From contig NZ_LR134418.1 of assembly GCF_900637865.1 (NCBI RefSeq), positions 62,001 to 126,000 on the forward strand: DNA of 64,000 nt. Reading direction: 5' to 3'. The stretch comes from Legionella adelaidensis. Its GTDB lineage: Bacteria > Pseudomonadota > Gammaproteobacteria > Legionellales > Legionellaceae. A program made the translations under genes and the position numbers. This document shows, in pieces, positions 44,898 through 54,275 of the stretch; position 1 is the first letter of the stretch; every line of letters begins with the position of its first letter. The notes beneath the pieces are model-generated. The model was given only the letters and a program-made list of their open reading frames with translations, was not told the DNA's origin and made no database searches.

Positions 44898-44971
44898 TGG
44901 AGGCTGAGGCCGGAATCGAACCGGCGTACACGGCTTTGCAGGCCGCTGCATAACCACTCTGCCACACAGCC
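44898..44971 (-). tRNA. tRNA-Cys (anticodon GCA)
   Basis: GGCTGTGTGGCAGAGTGG start, anticodon loop CCTGCAAAG, T-loop TTCGATT, CCA encoded. 74 nt. One acceptor-stem mismatch (position 6-67, T-T). Confidence 0.95.
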
Positions 44972-44995
44972 ATGTTCTCCATTTCGAACTTTGTA

Positions 44996-45021
44996 AAAAA
45001 AAAGCGACATGGGTCGCTTTG
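44996..45021 (-). terminator. Terminator downstream of tRNA-Gly
   Basis: AAAGCGACCCATGTCGCTTT followed by a run of T on the minus strand, between tRNA-Gly and tRNA-Cys. Implies that tRNA-Cys and tRNA-Leu have their own promoter or rely on read-through. Confidence 0.8.
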
Positions 45022-45023
45022 AT

Positions 45024-45098
45024 TGGAGCGGGAAACGAGGCTCGAACTCGCGACCCCAACCTTGGCAAGGTTGTGCTCTACCACTGAGCTATTCCCGC
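45024..45098 (-). tRNA. tRNA-Gly (anticodon GCC)
   Basis: GCGGGAATAGCTCAGTGGTA start, anticodon loop CTTGCCAAG, T-loop TTCGAGC, CCA encoded. 75 nt. Confidence 0.97.
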
Positions 45099-45160
45099 GC
45101 CGTTACGGGGTGAGATTCTACCGGAAATACGCACCCTGTCAATTATTTTTTGCTTTAGGG

Positions 45161-45766
45161 TTATCTTTTTCTAATTAATTGCGGCCAAGCGATACTTAAG
45201 TAAATAACCATCGACCAAATCGTTAAAATTGCTGCCAAATAAAGCAGAACAAATCCTACTTTTCCTAATAATGAATAAGCAGGGTTGTATGCCAATAACA
45301 AAACCAAAGCTACCATTTGCACTGCGGTTTTTATTTTGCCTATATAACTGACCGTGACGCTAGCCCGACTTCCTACTTCGGCCATCCACTCTCTTAATGC
45401 AGAAATTACAATTTCCCTACCAACAATGATTATAGCAGGTATGGTAATGTAGTTTAAATCTTTAGCCCCTACTAACAGTAACAAACTGGTAGCTACCAAA
45501 AGCTTATCTGCGACGGGATCCAGGAACGCGCCAAAAGGTGACATTTGTTTTAAACGTCTGGCTAAATAGCCATCTAACCAATCCGTAAAGCTTGCTAAAG
45601 CAAAAATGATCGCAGTTGCCCCCTGTGCCCAGGAGAAAGGTAAATAAAATACTCCTACTAAAACAGGAATGAGCACAATGCGTAATAAAGTTAGCAAATT
45701 AGGCAAACTCGTAAGGGTGCTCACTTTGACCTCTCTCATTTTTTTACTGGTTGCATCCGTTATCAT
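45161..45766 (-). CDS. pgsA: CDP-diacylglycerol-glycerol-3-phosphate 3-phosphatidyltransferase
   Basis: Inner-membrane enzyme that makes phosphatidylglycerol-phosphate. The 201-aa protein has the CDP-alcohol phosphotransferase motif as DWLDGYLARRLKQMSPFGAFLDP...ADKL and about five membrane segments. Start ATG 45766 overlaps the HAD-phosphatase stop as ATGA, so the two are coupled; a start nearer the conserved SLPNLLTLLRI is possible and would drop up to about 18 residues. It is followed by tRNA-Gly on the same strand (pgsA-tRNA-Gly is a known arrangement). Confidence 0.93.
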   Translation of the reverse strand: MITDATSKKMREVKVSTLTSLPNLLTLLRIVLIPVLVGVFYLPFSWAQGATAIIFALASFTDWLDGYLARRLKQMSPFGAFLDPVADKLLVATSLLLLVGAKDLNYITIPAIIIVGREIVISALREWMAEVGSRASVTVSYIGKIKTAVQMVALVLLLAYNPAYSLLGKVGFVLLYLAAILTIWSMVIYLSIAWPQLIRKR

Positions 45767-46419
45767 GGTAATTTTAAGTAATTAGCAAATTCCTGATAAT
45801 TTGTAAAAACTTGTAAAGCACCGGCTTCTTTTAATGCTTTACGCTGACTTTCTTGATAATAAAAATCAATCCCTACTGCATCTACATCTAAACGAATAGC
45901 CATTTCAATATCAGAAACGGAATCACCCACCATTAACGTTTGCGTCCTATCAACCCCACAAAAATCAATTATTTCTTCTAGCATTTGCGGGCAAGGTTTA
46001 GCGGGGGCCTGACTTGCTGTCCTGGTGACGTTAAAAAAAGCACCCACGCCTGAGTTTTGTAAAACACGAGTTAAAGAATTTTGACTTTTATTACTAGCCA
46101 CGGCCATTTCAATCCCGGCCTGGGCAAGCTGATTCAATATAGCATTGACCCCCGGTAAAAGATAAACTTGTGAGCGGGAGCTTGGCGTATATTGCACCGC
46201 TTCTATTAATTCTTCTTGTTGCCGTAACGTTAGTTGTGGAAATAGCTGACTAATAGCGAAAGGCATTCCCATCATTAAATATTTTCTAGCCAAATCTTCA
46301 TTAAATTCACCAAGCTGCAAACGATTTGCTTCTTGACGAAGAGTATGAACAAGTTGGCCTAAAGTATCACCTAGTGTCCCTTCCCAATCAAAAACAATTA
46401 AGCGGTAAGACTTACTCAT
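45763..46419 (-). CDS. HAD-superfamily hydrolase (phosphoglycolate-phosphatase-like)
   Basis: 218-aa HAD-IA family phosphatase. The nucleophile motif is VFDWEGTLGDTL, a cap of about 70 residues follows, then motif II AVASNKS, the conserved Lys in PAKPCPQML and motif IV MVGDSVSDIEMA. In motif I the usual second Asp (DxDGT) is Glu (DWEGT), which may alter activity. Such HAD genes sit beside rluC in several gammaproteobacteria. It overlaps rluC by eight bases and pgsA by four. Confidence 0.88.
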   Translation of the reverse strand: MSKSYRLIVFDWEGTLGDTLGQLVHTLRQEANRLQLGEFNEDLARKYLMMGMPFAISQLFPQLTLRQQEELIEAVQYTPSSRSQVYLLPGVNAILNQLAQAGIEMAVASNKSQNSLTRVLQNSGVGAFFNVTRTASQAPAKPCPQMLEEIIDFCGVDRTQTLMVGDSVSDIEMAIRLDVDAVGIDFYYQESQRKALKEAGALQVFTNYQEFANYLKLP

Positions 46420-47353
46420 TAATTTTTAACTCTCGTAATACGGTTAAAGTATTGGAAAATCTATCATCTAAATCTGCAACGAAGGAATATTCTTTCTCAT
46501 TCAGAGTAAAATGAATCGAGTGCGCATGCAAATATAAACGCCTTAATTTGCACTTTAGCTCAGGAATAGGCAGCTCTCCTCCATATTTTTCATCCCCCAG
46601 GATTGGATGGCCAAGATGGGCACTATGTACACGAATTTGATGCGTCCTTCCTGTTTTAGGTGTAGCTTCCACCAAACACGCCCGGGAAAAATTTTCAAGT
46701 AACTTAAAAGTTGTGCGCGACGCTTTGCCTTGAGGATTTACCACAACCATTCTTTCTCCTGATTGCAAGGTATTCTTCTCAAGAGAAACATCAACATCTA
46801 CCACTTTCTTACCCTTCCAGGGCTTTACTAGCAAAGCCCAATAGATTTTGGTTACCTCACGCTTTTCCAGCAGTGCATGCAGGGCGCGCAATGTGCTTCG
46901 TCGTTTAGCAAGAATCAAACAACCAGAGGTTTCTTTATCTAATCTATGGACTAGCTCCAAATAGGGAATATCCGCTCGGATTTTTCGCAGGGCTTCAATT
47001 ATCCCTAAGCTAAGCCCACTTCCCCCATGAACCGCCATGCCTGCCGGTTTGTTTAAAACTAATAAATGATTGTCTTCGTACAATATACAATCGTTTAGCC
47101 GTTGGCTTACATGGGAGTGTATTTTTATTCCAATCTCTTCGCTACTCATACGAACAGGAGGAATACGTATGATATCCCCAGCCGAAAGACGCGTAGACGC
47201 CTGCGCCCTTTTTTTATTCACCCTGACCTCCCCGGCCCTGATGATGCGATAGATACGGCTTTTAGGGACGCCTTTTAAAATTCGTAGCAAATAATTATCT
47301 AATCGTTGCCCTTCTTCTTCAGCATTTATCTCGGTATAGCGAACATCACCCAT
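46412..47353 (-). CDS. rluC: 23S rRNA pseudouridine synthase RluC
   Basis: Makes pseudouridines at 955, 2504 and 2580 of 23S rRNA. The 313-aa protein has an N-terminal S4 RNA-binding domain (QRLDNYLLRILKGVPKSRIYRIIRAGEVRVNKKR), the catalytic Asp in ELVHRLDKETSGCLIL, and PKTGRTHQIRVHSAHLGHPILGD. ATG 47353 (MGDVRYTEIN) aligns with E. coli RluC, but its RBS is poor; a TTG at 47377 is the alternative. rluC is divergent from rne as in E. coli and most gammaproteobacteria. Confidence 0.94.
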   Translation of the reverse strand: MGDVRYTEINAEEEGQRLDNYLLRILKGVPKSRIYRIIRAGEVRVNKKRAQASTRLSAGDIIRIPPVRMSSEEIGIKIHSHVSQRLNDCILYEDNHLLVLNKPAGMAVHGGSGLSLGIIEALRKIRADIPYLELVHRLDKETSGCLILAKRRSTLRALHALLEKREVTKIYWALLVKPWKGKKVVDVDVSLEKNTLQSGERMVVVNPQGKASRTTFKLLENFSRACLVEATPKTGRTHQIRVHSAHLGHPILGDEKYGGELPIPELKCKLRRLYLHAHSIHFTLNEKEYSFVADLDDRFSNTLTVLRELKINE

Positions 47354-47377
47354 TAATAATCTATTTTCCAGAGTCAA

Positions 47378-48029
47378 TTTATGTTATATTATACATAAGC
47401 AGATTTATATTCTGCGACAGAATTTTATATTTTATACAAAATAAAATAGTTATGGCCGTAAAACGCCACATGAAATAAAAATGCGCTTCTCTTAAGATAG
47501 AATAAAGGAAGCAACCCAGTACCAGAGCTAAATTGAATAAGAACTCATCAGATACCCTCGCATGTTTGACATGCTATAAACCCAAGAAACTTCAAAATTC
47601 TATTTTTGAGCTAACGCTTTTTGCGCTTGGGAAAGCAAAAGTAAAATGCGTGTGGTCTGTCATTAAGAGTATGTCTCCAAACTATTTTACCCTGCAAAAT
47701 AAGCTTCAGTATTTAATAAAGCTGAAACTGTTGGCGAATGACAAATTTTCTTTCGTAAAAAATAATTATTTTTCAACATGCTTCGCCACGTTTGCAGATA
47801 AAATATTTGGTAAATTTCTCCTAAGAAATGTGACTCCCTCTTAAGGTATGGAGTGTTGCGTAAATTAGATATTATTGAATATTTGAATTCAATTATTTTC
47901 TCGAGATGAACAACTCATGTAAATAATCGCTACACCAAAGATTATTTAAAAATGAAAATAATAATTCAGCAGTAGTATCCGCCTTTTACTCTTCTATCTT
48001 GAGTATGCGCCCATAAAATGGGGTTTAAG
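47378..48029. other. 650-base rluC-rne intergenic region, likely rne leader
   Basis: No supported gene. AT-rich; small dyads TTATGT-N8-ACATAA (47379-47398) and ATTCTG-cga-CAGAAT (47409-47423) sit near the rluC end. RNase E genes usually have a long 5' UTR that RNase E itself cleaves for autoregulation, and its length here fits. A 103-codon TTG-started ORF at 47533-47844 has no RBS or recognisable protein. Confidence 0.6.
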
Positions 48030-49910
48030 ATGGAAAAAATGTTAATTAATGCGACACAAACGGAAGAAGTACGTGTTGCACTTGTCCAAGATCATCAGTT
48101 ATTTGACCTGGACATCGATTGTCCCACGGAAGTAAAGAAAAAAGGAAATATTTACAAAGCGATAGTCACACGAAGAGAACCTAGCCTGGATGCAGTATTC
48201 GTTGAATATGGCGCAAAAAAACAAGGCTTTCTTCCTCTCAAAGAAATAGCGCCTGAATACTTAAAGCAAGTTCCCGCGGGTGATGAAAAGCCCCCTATCA
48301 CTGCTTTAATTCGCGAAGGGCAAGAATTATTAATTCAAGTAGATAAAGAAGAACGGGGTAATAAAGGCGCTGCTTTAACTACTTTTATTACACTCGCAGG
48401 ATGTTATTTGGTTCTTATGCCCAATAGTCCTCGTTCTGGCGGCATTTCACGTCGTATTGAAGGCGACGACCGCGATGAGCTCAAAGAAACCTTAAATTCA
48501 TTACATCTAAATGAAGATATGGGACTTATCATTCGCACGGCGGGAGTTGGTAAAAGCCAAGATGAATTACAAGCCGATTTGGACATGTTATTAAATCAGT
48601 GGCAGGCAATTAAAAATGCTTATAACACCCAGCTTGCCCCTTGCCTTATCCACCAGGAGGGAGACGTAATTATTCGCTCCATTAGGGATAATTTACGTAA
48701 ATCCATTCGGGAAATTATTATTGATGACCAAGCTTCTTATGTAAAAGCTAAACAATTTATTGAGCAGGTAAAGCCTGACTTTCTCCCCAACCTAAAACTC
48801 TACAATAGTACTGTTCCTCTTTTTAACTATTATCAAATTGAAAGCCAAATTGAAATGGCTTACCGGCGTGAAGTGCCATTACCTTCTGGTGGCGCCCTGG
48901 TTATTGATCGCACAGAGGCTTTAGTTTCTATTGATATTAACTCTGCTAAGGCAACCAGCGGTGCAGATATTGAAGCTACTGCATTAAACACAAATCTAGA
49001 AGCAGCAGATGAAATTGCAAGACAATTGCGACTACGTGATCTCGGTGGGTTAGTAGTTATTGATTTTATTGATATGAGCTCGGCTAAAAACCAGCGCGAT
49101 GTTGAAAATCGTCTTAAAGAAGCCTTAAAAGCCGATAGAGCACGCATTCAAGTGGGCCGCATCTCTCGCTTTGGTCTTTTAGAAATGTCACGACAACGTT
49201 TACGTCTGTCTTTAGGGGAGTCTGCGCAAGATGTCTGTCCTCGTTGCGAAGGCCGGGGCACAGTACGTAGCATTCAATCCCATAGCTTGTCAATTATTCG
49301 CTTAATTGAAGAAGAGGCTTTAAAAGAAAAAACTGCAGAAATTCAAGTGCAACTTCCTGTTGAAATTGCAACTTTCATTATCAATGAAAAACGCGATTTT
49401 ATTTTAAATATAGAAAAGCGCCATGGTGTAAGAGTACTTATTATTGCAAATCCTTATTTGCATGCCCCGCACTATAATATTATTCGTTTAAAAGAAGATA
49501 ATGTAGGAAAAAATAAGAAACCCAGCTATTCATTGATTCAGCAGCCTGAGTTAGCAGTAATCCGTTCTGAAGAGGGTTCAAAAACCGACGAGCCGGTGGT
49601 TAAAGCTTATGAAAGACAGGCGTTCAGCAGGCATAAAGAAGTTGGTTTTTTTATACGCCTATGGAATAACTTATTTGCTAAGGAAGTTGAAGAGCCTATA
49701 GCAAAAGAAAAACAAAAGCCGGCCTACGAAAAACAAACCGGCAATCAACAAAAAAGAAACCAAAATCGTAGAAGACGGCCAAACCAACAAACTCGCCAGG
49801 GGGGAAAAAAACGCACTAACCCTAATGCAGTACCTCAGCAAAGCGGGCGGGTAATTCCTTTGAATGCAGAGGCGAAGAAGAAAACTGCGGTTAGAGAGCC
49901 CAGCGAATAG
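48030..49910 (+). CDS. rne: Ribonuclease E
   Basis: Essential endoribonuclease for mRNA decay and rRNA/tRNA processing. The 626-aa protein has the S1 domain (about 35-125), the 5'-sensor/RNase H-like region, the DNase I-like catalytic part with [10 protein letters not shown] and VVIDFIDM (the two Mg-binding Asp), and the Zn-link CPRCEGRG. The C-terminal scaffold is only about 110 residues, highly basic ([32 protein letters not shown]), so most degradosome-binding sites of E. coli RNase E (1061 aa) are missing. ATG 48030 ([13 protein letters not shown]) matches the E. coli N-terminus. Confidence 0.95.
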   Translation: MEKMLINATQTEEVRVALVQDHQLFDLDIDCPTEVKKKGNIYKAIVTRREPSLDAVFVEYGAKKQGFLPLKEIAPEYLKQVPAGDEKPPITALIREGQELLIQVDKEERGNKGAALTTFITLAGCYLVLMPNSPRSGGISRRIEGDDRDELKETLNSLHLNEDMGLIIRTAGVGKSQDELQADLDMLLNQWQAIKNAYNTQLAPCLIHQEGDVIIRSIRDNLRKSIREIIIDDQASYVKAKQFIEQVKPDFLPNLKLYNSTVPLFNYYQIESQIEMAYRREVPLPSGGALVIDRTEALVSIDINSAKATSGADIEATALNTNLEAADEIARQLRLRDLGGLVVIDFIDMSSAKNQRDVENRLKEALKADRARIQVGRISRFGLLEMSRQRLRLSLGESAQDVCPRCEGRGTVRSIQSHSLSIIRLIEEEALKEKTAEIQVQLPVEIATFIINEKRDFILNIEKRHGVRVLIIANPYLHAPHYNIIRLKEDNVGKNKKPSYSLIQQPELAVIRSEEGSKTDEPVVKAYERQAFSRHKEVGFFIRLWNNLFAKEVEEPIAKEKQKPAYEKQTGNQQKRNQNRRRRPNQQTRQGGKKRTNPNAVPQQSGRVIPLNAEAKKKTAVREPSE

Positions 49911-49941
49911 TTAATTGCGGTCGCGGCGCGAAGGGTTTTGA

Positions 49942-51357
49942 TTACTCCCGCGGTTTTAATCCGGTAGCAATAGGGGTAACCCCAATATTAGGGTTTACCC
50001 CACAATCATCCAAAATTTTTAATAAATTATTCCCACGCCTGGTCAAACGCTTAATACAGTATGTGTCTAAGTAGCTTTGTAATATATAGTTGTATTCGGG
50101 CAATGTAAGAATAGTTAGTATTTTTTCAGCACGTTGTAAATCAAGGGGAACGGTTGCATCGCAAGCTTGAAAAAGCACGCCGCCTAGCATTGCAGCGTAG
50201 CTTGCCTTCCTTAAAGGATTTGCCAAATAAAAACGTTGAATACATTCATCAAGGGAGCGATCTTTATCCCACTCTACCCACATATTATAAAGAGCGATTG
50301 CTTCATCATTAGAAAATTTTCCAAAACCTGCCAATTGTTGCATGGCATAAGCCACGGGTACTACGGCCTGCACATTTGCCCAAGAACAGTTGCCAGTTAT
50401 TTGGGAGCTTATAGGCATGGTAGCAACAGGTATTAAGCCTAGGCGCTGATTGATGGTTTGGTGAAAGAAACGGCGTGGTTGCTTTTTATATAAAAAATCC
50501 TGTACGAAACTTAAATCAAATCCTTTGGGATTGGAAATACGATAAAGATTTACACTTCCTTCTTTAAGGCTATTTTCACCGCGGTCAATCTTTGCCCACC
50601 ACTCTTGATAACGCACAAAACACATAGCATGACCACGACTAGCGGCGGGAAGAATCAACAAAGGTGACTGCATTAATGTATGTAAAGTATCTATTTGTGC
50701 TTCTGCAAAAGGAACTTGCCGCTGTAGTTTTAATAATTCTTCTGCACTATTAAAACTATCTATAATGGAATGCAAATAAGGAAAATATCTTCTCAGGTGG
50801 CGGGTAGAATAACTGCCCGTGAATCGTCTTAAAGCATCTTTTACTACTGCTACGGTAAACTCTAAAATAAAACCTTCATAATCCAGCTCTATGAATTCGT
50901 CTTTTGCAGTAACAATGTCTACGTCACCTTTTAATTCAAAACGATGGCCAAGTAATTTTGCATAGATAAAATCCAGCGCAAAGTCTAATTTAGCTCCATA
51001 TTGATATAACAAGTGTTTTAACTCTTCTTGGCCGCGCAATACAGGATAAACTAAAATTGAAAGACCCGCGCGTGTATAAGCATTGGCATCAGCCCCGTGA
51101 ACGAGTAATAAACGCGCCATATCCATATCATTATTATCAACCGCCCAATGCAAAGCAGTCCTGCCGGTCACATCAGGTTTATTAATTTCTACCCCACGGT
51201 TTATTAATAGTTCAGCAATGTGAACTTGTTTTGTAATAGCCGTTTCTATAAGCGGGGTAAAACCATACTCATCAATATCATCTAATGAGTCTCCAGCACG
51301 GACATAACGATCGAAGTCAGGTACGCGTCGGCTTAAGATGTCATTTGCTATACTCAT
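49942..51357 (-). CDS. ankH: AnkH/LegA3-like ankyrin-repeat effector
   Basis: 471-aa protein resembling AnkH (LegA3, Lpg2300), a Dot/Icm effector conserved across Legionella and reported to bind host LARP7. Three or so ankyrin repeats occupy residues about 28-130 (YGFTPLIETAITKQVHIAELLINRG, GRTALHWAVDNNDMDMARLLLVHGADAN). The long C-terminal domain has GHAMCF (His243) and TGNCSWANV (Cys324), candidate cysteine-protease-like residues. It has no signal peptide. The stop is at 49942. It overlaps a 131-aa upstream gene as ATGA. Recognition is from memory of the family, supported by length (L. pneumophila AnkH about 466 aa). Confidence 0.8.
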   Translation of the reverse strand: MSIANDILSRRVPDFDRYVRAGDSLDDIDEYGFTPLIETAITKQVHIAELLINRGVEINKPDVTGRTALHWAVDNNDMDMARLLLVHGADANAYTRAGLSILVYPVLRGQEELKHLLYQYGAKLDFALDFIYAKLLGHRFELKGDVDIVTAKDEFIELDYEGFILEFTVAVVKDALRRFTGSYSTRHLRRYFPYLHSIIDSFNSAEELLKLQRQVPFAEAQIDTLHTLMQSPLLILPAASRGHAMCFVRYQEWWAKIDRGENSLKEGSVNLYRISNPKGFDLSFVQDFLYKKQPRRFFHQTINQRLGLIPVATMPISSQITGNCSWANVQAVVPVAYAMQQLAGFGKFSNDEAIALYNMWVEWDKDRSLDECIQRFYLANPLRKASYAAMLGGVLFQACDATVPLDLQRAEKILTILTLPEYNYILQSYLDTYCIKRLTRRGNNLLKILDDCGVNPNIGVTPIATGLKPRE

Positions 51358-51749
51358 GGTTGATTGGGTCTTGGAGCTGTGAATTTAGGCATATTACCTA
51401 GACGTAATTGTTTTTCCATTTCTTGCTCGCGCCGTTCATTATCAAATTCCCGTCTGGCATCGGTATTTAAAGGCGGAGCCGGGCTGACGTTTGGATCATA
51501 GCCATCGAGATCTTGCCTGTTTTCCAACTCAGGATGTGCAAGAATGTCATTTTGTAACTCTCCTTCTGGCGCCGGTTCGCGTTTTTCGGTGTGATCACGC
51601 GCATTGACCTTAACACCTAACTGTCTATGCCCTTGTTGCTCGTTAAGCCGACGCTCTCTTTCCATGGTATCGCTTTCGTCCACCAAAAAAGAGGTTTTAA
51701 CAACTGTGGTACCATCTGGGAGTTGAATATCTGTAATACGCTTTATCAT
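51354..51749 (-). CDS. Charged, disordered orphan protein co-expressed with AnkH
   Basis: 131-aa acidic-to-basic, low-complexity protein (MIKRITDIQLPDGTTVVKTS, then NDILAHPELENRQDLDGYD and DARREFDNERREQEMEKQLRLG). Only the first ~25 residues look folded (two beta strands). No signal peptide or membrane helix. Its stop overlaps the ankH start as ATGA, so translation is coupled. I know no family for it. A chaperone, regulator or secreted partner of AnkH are all open possibilities. Confidence 0.65.
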   Translation of the reverse strand: MIKRITDIQLPDGTTVVKTSFLVDESDTMERERRLNEQQGHRQLGVKVNARDHTEKREPAPEGELQNDILAHPELENRQDLDGYDPNVSPAPPLNTDARREFDNERREQEMEKQLRLGNMPKFTAPRPNQP

Positions 51750-51860
51750 AATTTATATACCCAAGACACTTCTAAATACCAGGTTGTAGATTGGGGCCGC
51801 GAGGCCTGAGGAATCCTCCCATTTGGAAACAAGCCACCAAGCGGTCCAACTTTCTAAATG

Positions 51861-51928
51861 AAGGTTGGCGCCGCAGGCCCAACATTCATTAGCAAGATCG
51901 TTTGTTGGGCCTGGCGGCACCAACCTAC
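51861..51928. repeat. Double GTTGGGCC-type palindrome
   Basis: AGGTTGGCGCCGCAGGCCCAAC at the left and GTTGGGCCTGGCGGCACCAA at the right form an imperfect long dyad. Same family as 59992-60058. Confidence 0.6.
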
Positions 51929-52005
51929 AACTGCTCTAAAAATGAGAGGTTCATCAGGCCGTAAGACTTAACCTACATTACCTCAGTATCCTGTATTAGT
52001 ATAAA

Positions 52006-53028
52006 TCATAAATACTCTTTGTACAGAATTTCTGCAATTTGAATGGCATTGGTGGCTGCACCTTTGCGGATATTGTCAGCTACGACCCACATATTAAGAC
52101 CTGTAGGATGAGTGATATCCTGTCTTATTCTACCCACGAAAACTTCATCATGCCCACTCGCATGCGTAATAGGGGTGGGATATTCCAATTTAGAGGGGTT
52201 GTCTATTACTTTTACTCCAGGAGCTTTTTTCAATAAGGCACGCGCATCATCAGAAGTCAACGGTGATTTTAGCTCCAAATGGATAGCTTCGGAATGCCCA
52301 TACAATACAGGTACTCGTACTGTTGTAGGATTAACCATAAGACTGTCATCCTCCATAATTTTTTGTGTCTCCCAAACCATTTTCATTTCTTCACGGGTAT
52401 ACCCATTTGTTTGAAATTCATCAATATGTGGCAAAACGTTAAAAGCAATTTGTTTAGGGTAAACAGAGGAGGTAATTGGACGGCCATTTAATAATTCTGT
52501 CAGTTGCTTTACCAATTCATGAATAGCTTCTTTGCCGGTACCCGAAACCGCCTGATAGGTGGCAACGTTGATTCGAGAAATACCCACGGCATCATAAATG
52601 GGTTTTAAAGCGACAACCATTTGAATAGTTGAGCAATTAGGGTTAGCAATAATCCCTCTGTTGGTATAGTCAGCTATTCGGTGGGGATTTACCTCCGGAA
52701 CCACCAAAGGAATATCCTCTTCATAACGAAAAGCGGAAGAGTTATCAACTACAATACACCCTGCCGCTGCTGCAATAGGCGCATATTGCTTGGAGACATC
52801 TCCTCCTGCGGAAAAAAGGGCAATATCCGCTTTAGAAAAATCGAACTCCGCTAAATCAAGAATGTCGTATTCTTTAGAGTTAAACTGAATAGTTTTACCC
52901 TTTGAGCGAGCACTAGCTAAAGGAAACAATTCCGCCACGGGGAAATTTCTTTCTTCTAAAACACTAATAAACGTTTCCCCAACAGCTCCTGTTGCTCCTA
53001 CAATTGCTATATTAATTAATTTTGACAT
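52006..53028 (-). CDS. asd: Aspartate-semialdehyde dehydrogenase
   Basis: NADPH-dependent step of lysine, diaminopimelate, threonine and methionine synthesis. The 340-aa protein has GATGAVGETF, SAGGDVS, the catalytic Cys in NPNCSTIQ, AVSGTGKEA and the active-site His in RVPVLYGHSEAIHLEL. It belongs to the shorter ASADH group (about 340 aa). AGGATAAAAC precedes the ATG. A single gene, preceded by a palindromic repeat. Confidence 0.95.
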   Translation of the reverse strand: MSKLINIAIVGATGAVGETFISVLEERNFPVAELFPLASARSKGKTIQFNSKEYDILDLAEFDFSKADIALFSAGGDVSKQYAPIAAAAGCIVVDNSSAFRYEEDIPLVVPEVNPHRIADYTNRGIIANPNCSTIQMVVALKPIYDAVGISRINVATYQAVSGTGKEAIHELVKQLTELLNGRPITSSVYPKQIAFNVLPHIDEFQTNGYTREEMKMVWETQKIMEDDSLMVNPTTVRVPVLYGHSEAIHLELKSPLTSDDARALLKKAPGVKVIDNPSKLEYPTPITHASGHDEVFVGRIRQDITHPTGLNMWVVADNIRKGAATNAIQIAEILYKEYL

Positions 53029-53086
53029 GTTTTATCCTCAATTCGTAGGTGGCTAAATTTGAGGTCCCTCATTCTTTATCTTACCT

Positions 53087-53173
53087 TGTCATTCTCGCGT
53101 AGGCGGGAATCCATTTCTATTATTTAAATTTGTACCAACTTAAAAATAGATTGCCGCCTACGCGGGAATGACA
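53087..53173. repeat. Inverted repeat with CGCGTAGGCGGGAAT arms
   Basis: TGTCATTCTCGCGTAGGCGG and CCGCCTACGCGGGAATGACA form an imperfect ~22-bp-arm dyad around an AT-rich loop. This wording is a widespread bacterial intergenic repeat (from memory). It fills the asd-aroC gap. Confidence 0.7.
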
Positions 53174-53213
53174 TCTTTTATAGATGGAGATACCTCAGAC
53201 CGCAAACCCAACA

Positions 53214-54275
53214 TTATTTCATATTTTGGGCTTTATGACGCAAATAATGATCCATTAAAACAAGTCCCATCATCGCTTCTGCAATAGGCACCGCTCGAAT
53301 TCCCACGCAGGGGTCGTGACGTCCCTTCGTTACAATCTCTCTTTCATTTTGATAGATATCTATGGTTTTTCCAGGTTTTATAATGCTTGAAGTTGGCTTT
53401 ATCGCCATACTTACAATTACATCTTGACCTGTAGAAATCCCCCCTAAAATACCACCTGCATTATTAGATAAAAAACCCTTTTTAGTTAACTCATCGCGGT
53501 GTTCACTTCCTTTTTGCCGAACCACATCAAATCCAGCGCCAATTTCTACCCCTTTCACTGCATTAATCGACATCATTGCGTAAGCCAATGTAGCGTCAAG
53601 TTTATCGAATACGGGATCGCCCAAGCCCACAGGAACATTCCTTGCCAACACCCCTATTTTGGCACCTATCGAATCCCCCTCTCGACGTATGGCGTTTATA
53701 TATTCTTCTAATTCAGAAATCTGATGCGCATTAGGGCAGAAAAAAGGATTGTTATTAATTTCCTTTTCACTTTCAAAAACAACTTCGATAGGCCCCATTT
53801 GCTGTAGATAACCCAGAATGGTTATATTTAAAAATTCTTTTAAATATAACCTGGCAATTGCGCCAGCAGCAACGCGAGCAGCAGTTTCTCTTGCTGAAGA
53901 GCGTCCACCGCCGCGATAATCGCGAATCCCATATTTCTGCTGATAGGTAAAGTCTGCATGACCGGGCCTATAGAGATCCTTTATTTCTTCATAATCGCGA
54001 CTACGCGTATCGGTATTTTCAATTAGTAGAGTTATAGGCGTTCCCGTAGTCACACCCTCAAATACTCCCGAAAGAATTTGAACCTTATCTTCCTCGCGTC
54101 TTTGCGTCGTGTATTTAGATTGGCCAGGACGCCGTTTATCAAGAAAGGGTTGGATGCGGCTTTCGTCAAGTTTTAGCAAAGGAGGACAGCCATCAACGAT
54201 ACAACCAATGGCTTTGCCATGGCTCTCGCCGAAAGTGGTTACAGTGAACAATGTGCCAAAAGTGTTGCCGCTCAT
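53214..54275 (-). CDS. aroC: Chorismate synthase
   Basis: Last common step of aromatic amino acid synthesis, FMN-dependent. The 353-aa protein shows signature 1 [17 protein letters not shown], signature 2 [40 protein letters not shown] and signature 3 [17 protein letters not shown]. Length is normal. It overlaps prmB as ATGA; prmB-aroC is a standard gammaproteobacterial pair. Confidence 0.97.
   Translation of the reverse strand: MSGNTFGTLFTVTTFGESHGKAIGCIVDGCPPLLKLDESRIQPFLDKRRPGQSKYTTQRREEDKVQILSGVFEGVTTGTPITLLIENTDTRSRDYEEIKDLYRPGHADFTYQQKYGIRDYRGGGRSSARETAARVAAGAIARLYLKEFLNITILGYLQQMGPIEVVFESEKEINNNPFFCPNAHQISELEEYINAIRREGDSIGAKIGVLARNVPVGLGDPVFDKLDATLAYAMMSINAVKGVEIGAGFDVVRQKGSEHRDELTKKGFLSNNAGGILGGISTGQDVIVSMAIKPTSSIIKPGKTIDIYQNEREIVTKGRHDPCVGIRAVPIAEAMMGLVLMDHYLRHKAQNMK

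Noticed and set aside
47533..47844. 103-codon plus-strand ORF between rluC and rne
   Set aside because: TTG start, no RBS, no family resemblance, and it lies in the expected rne leader.
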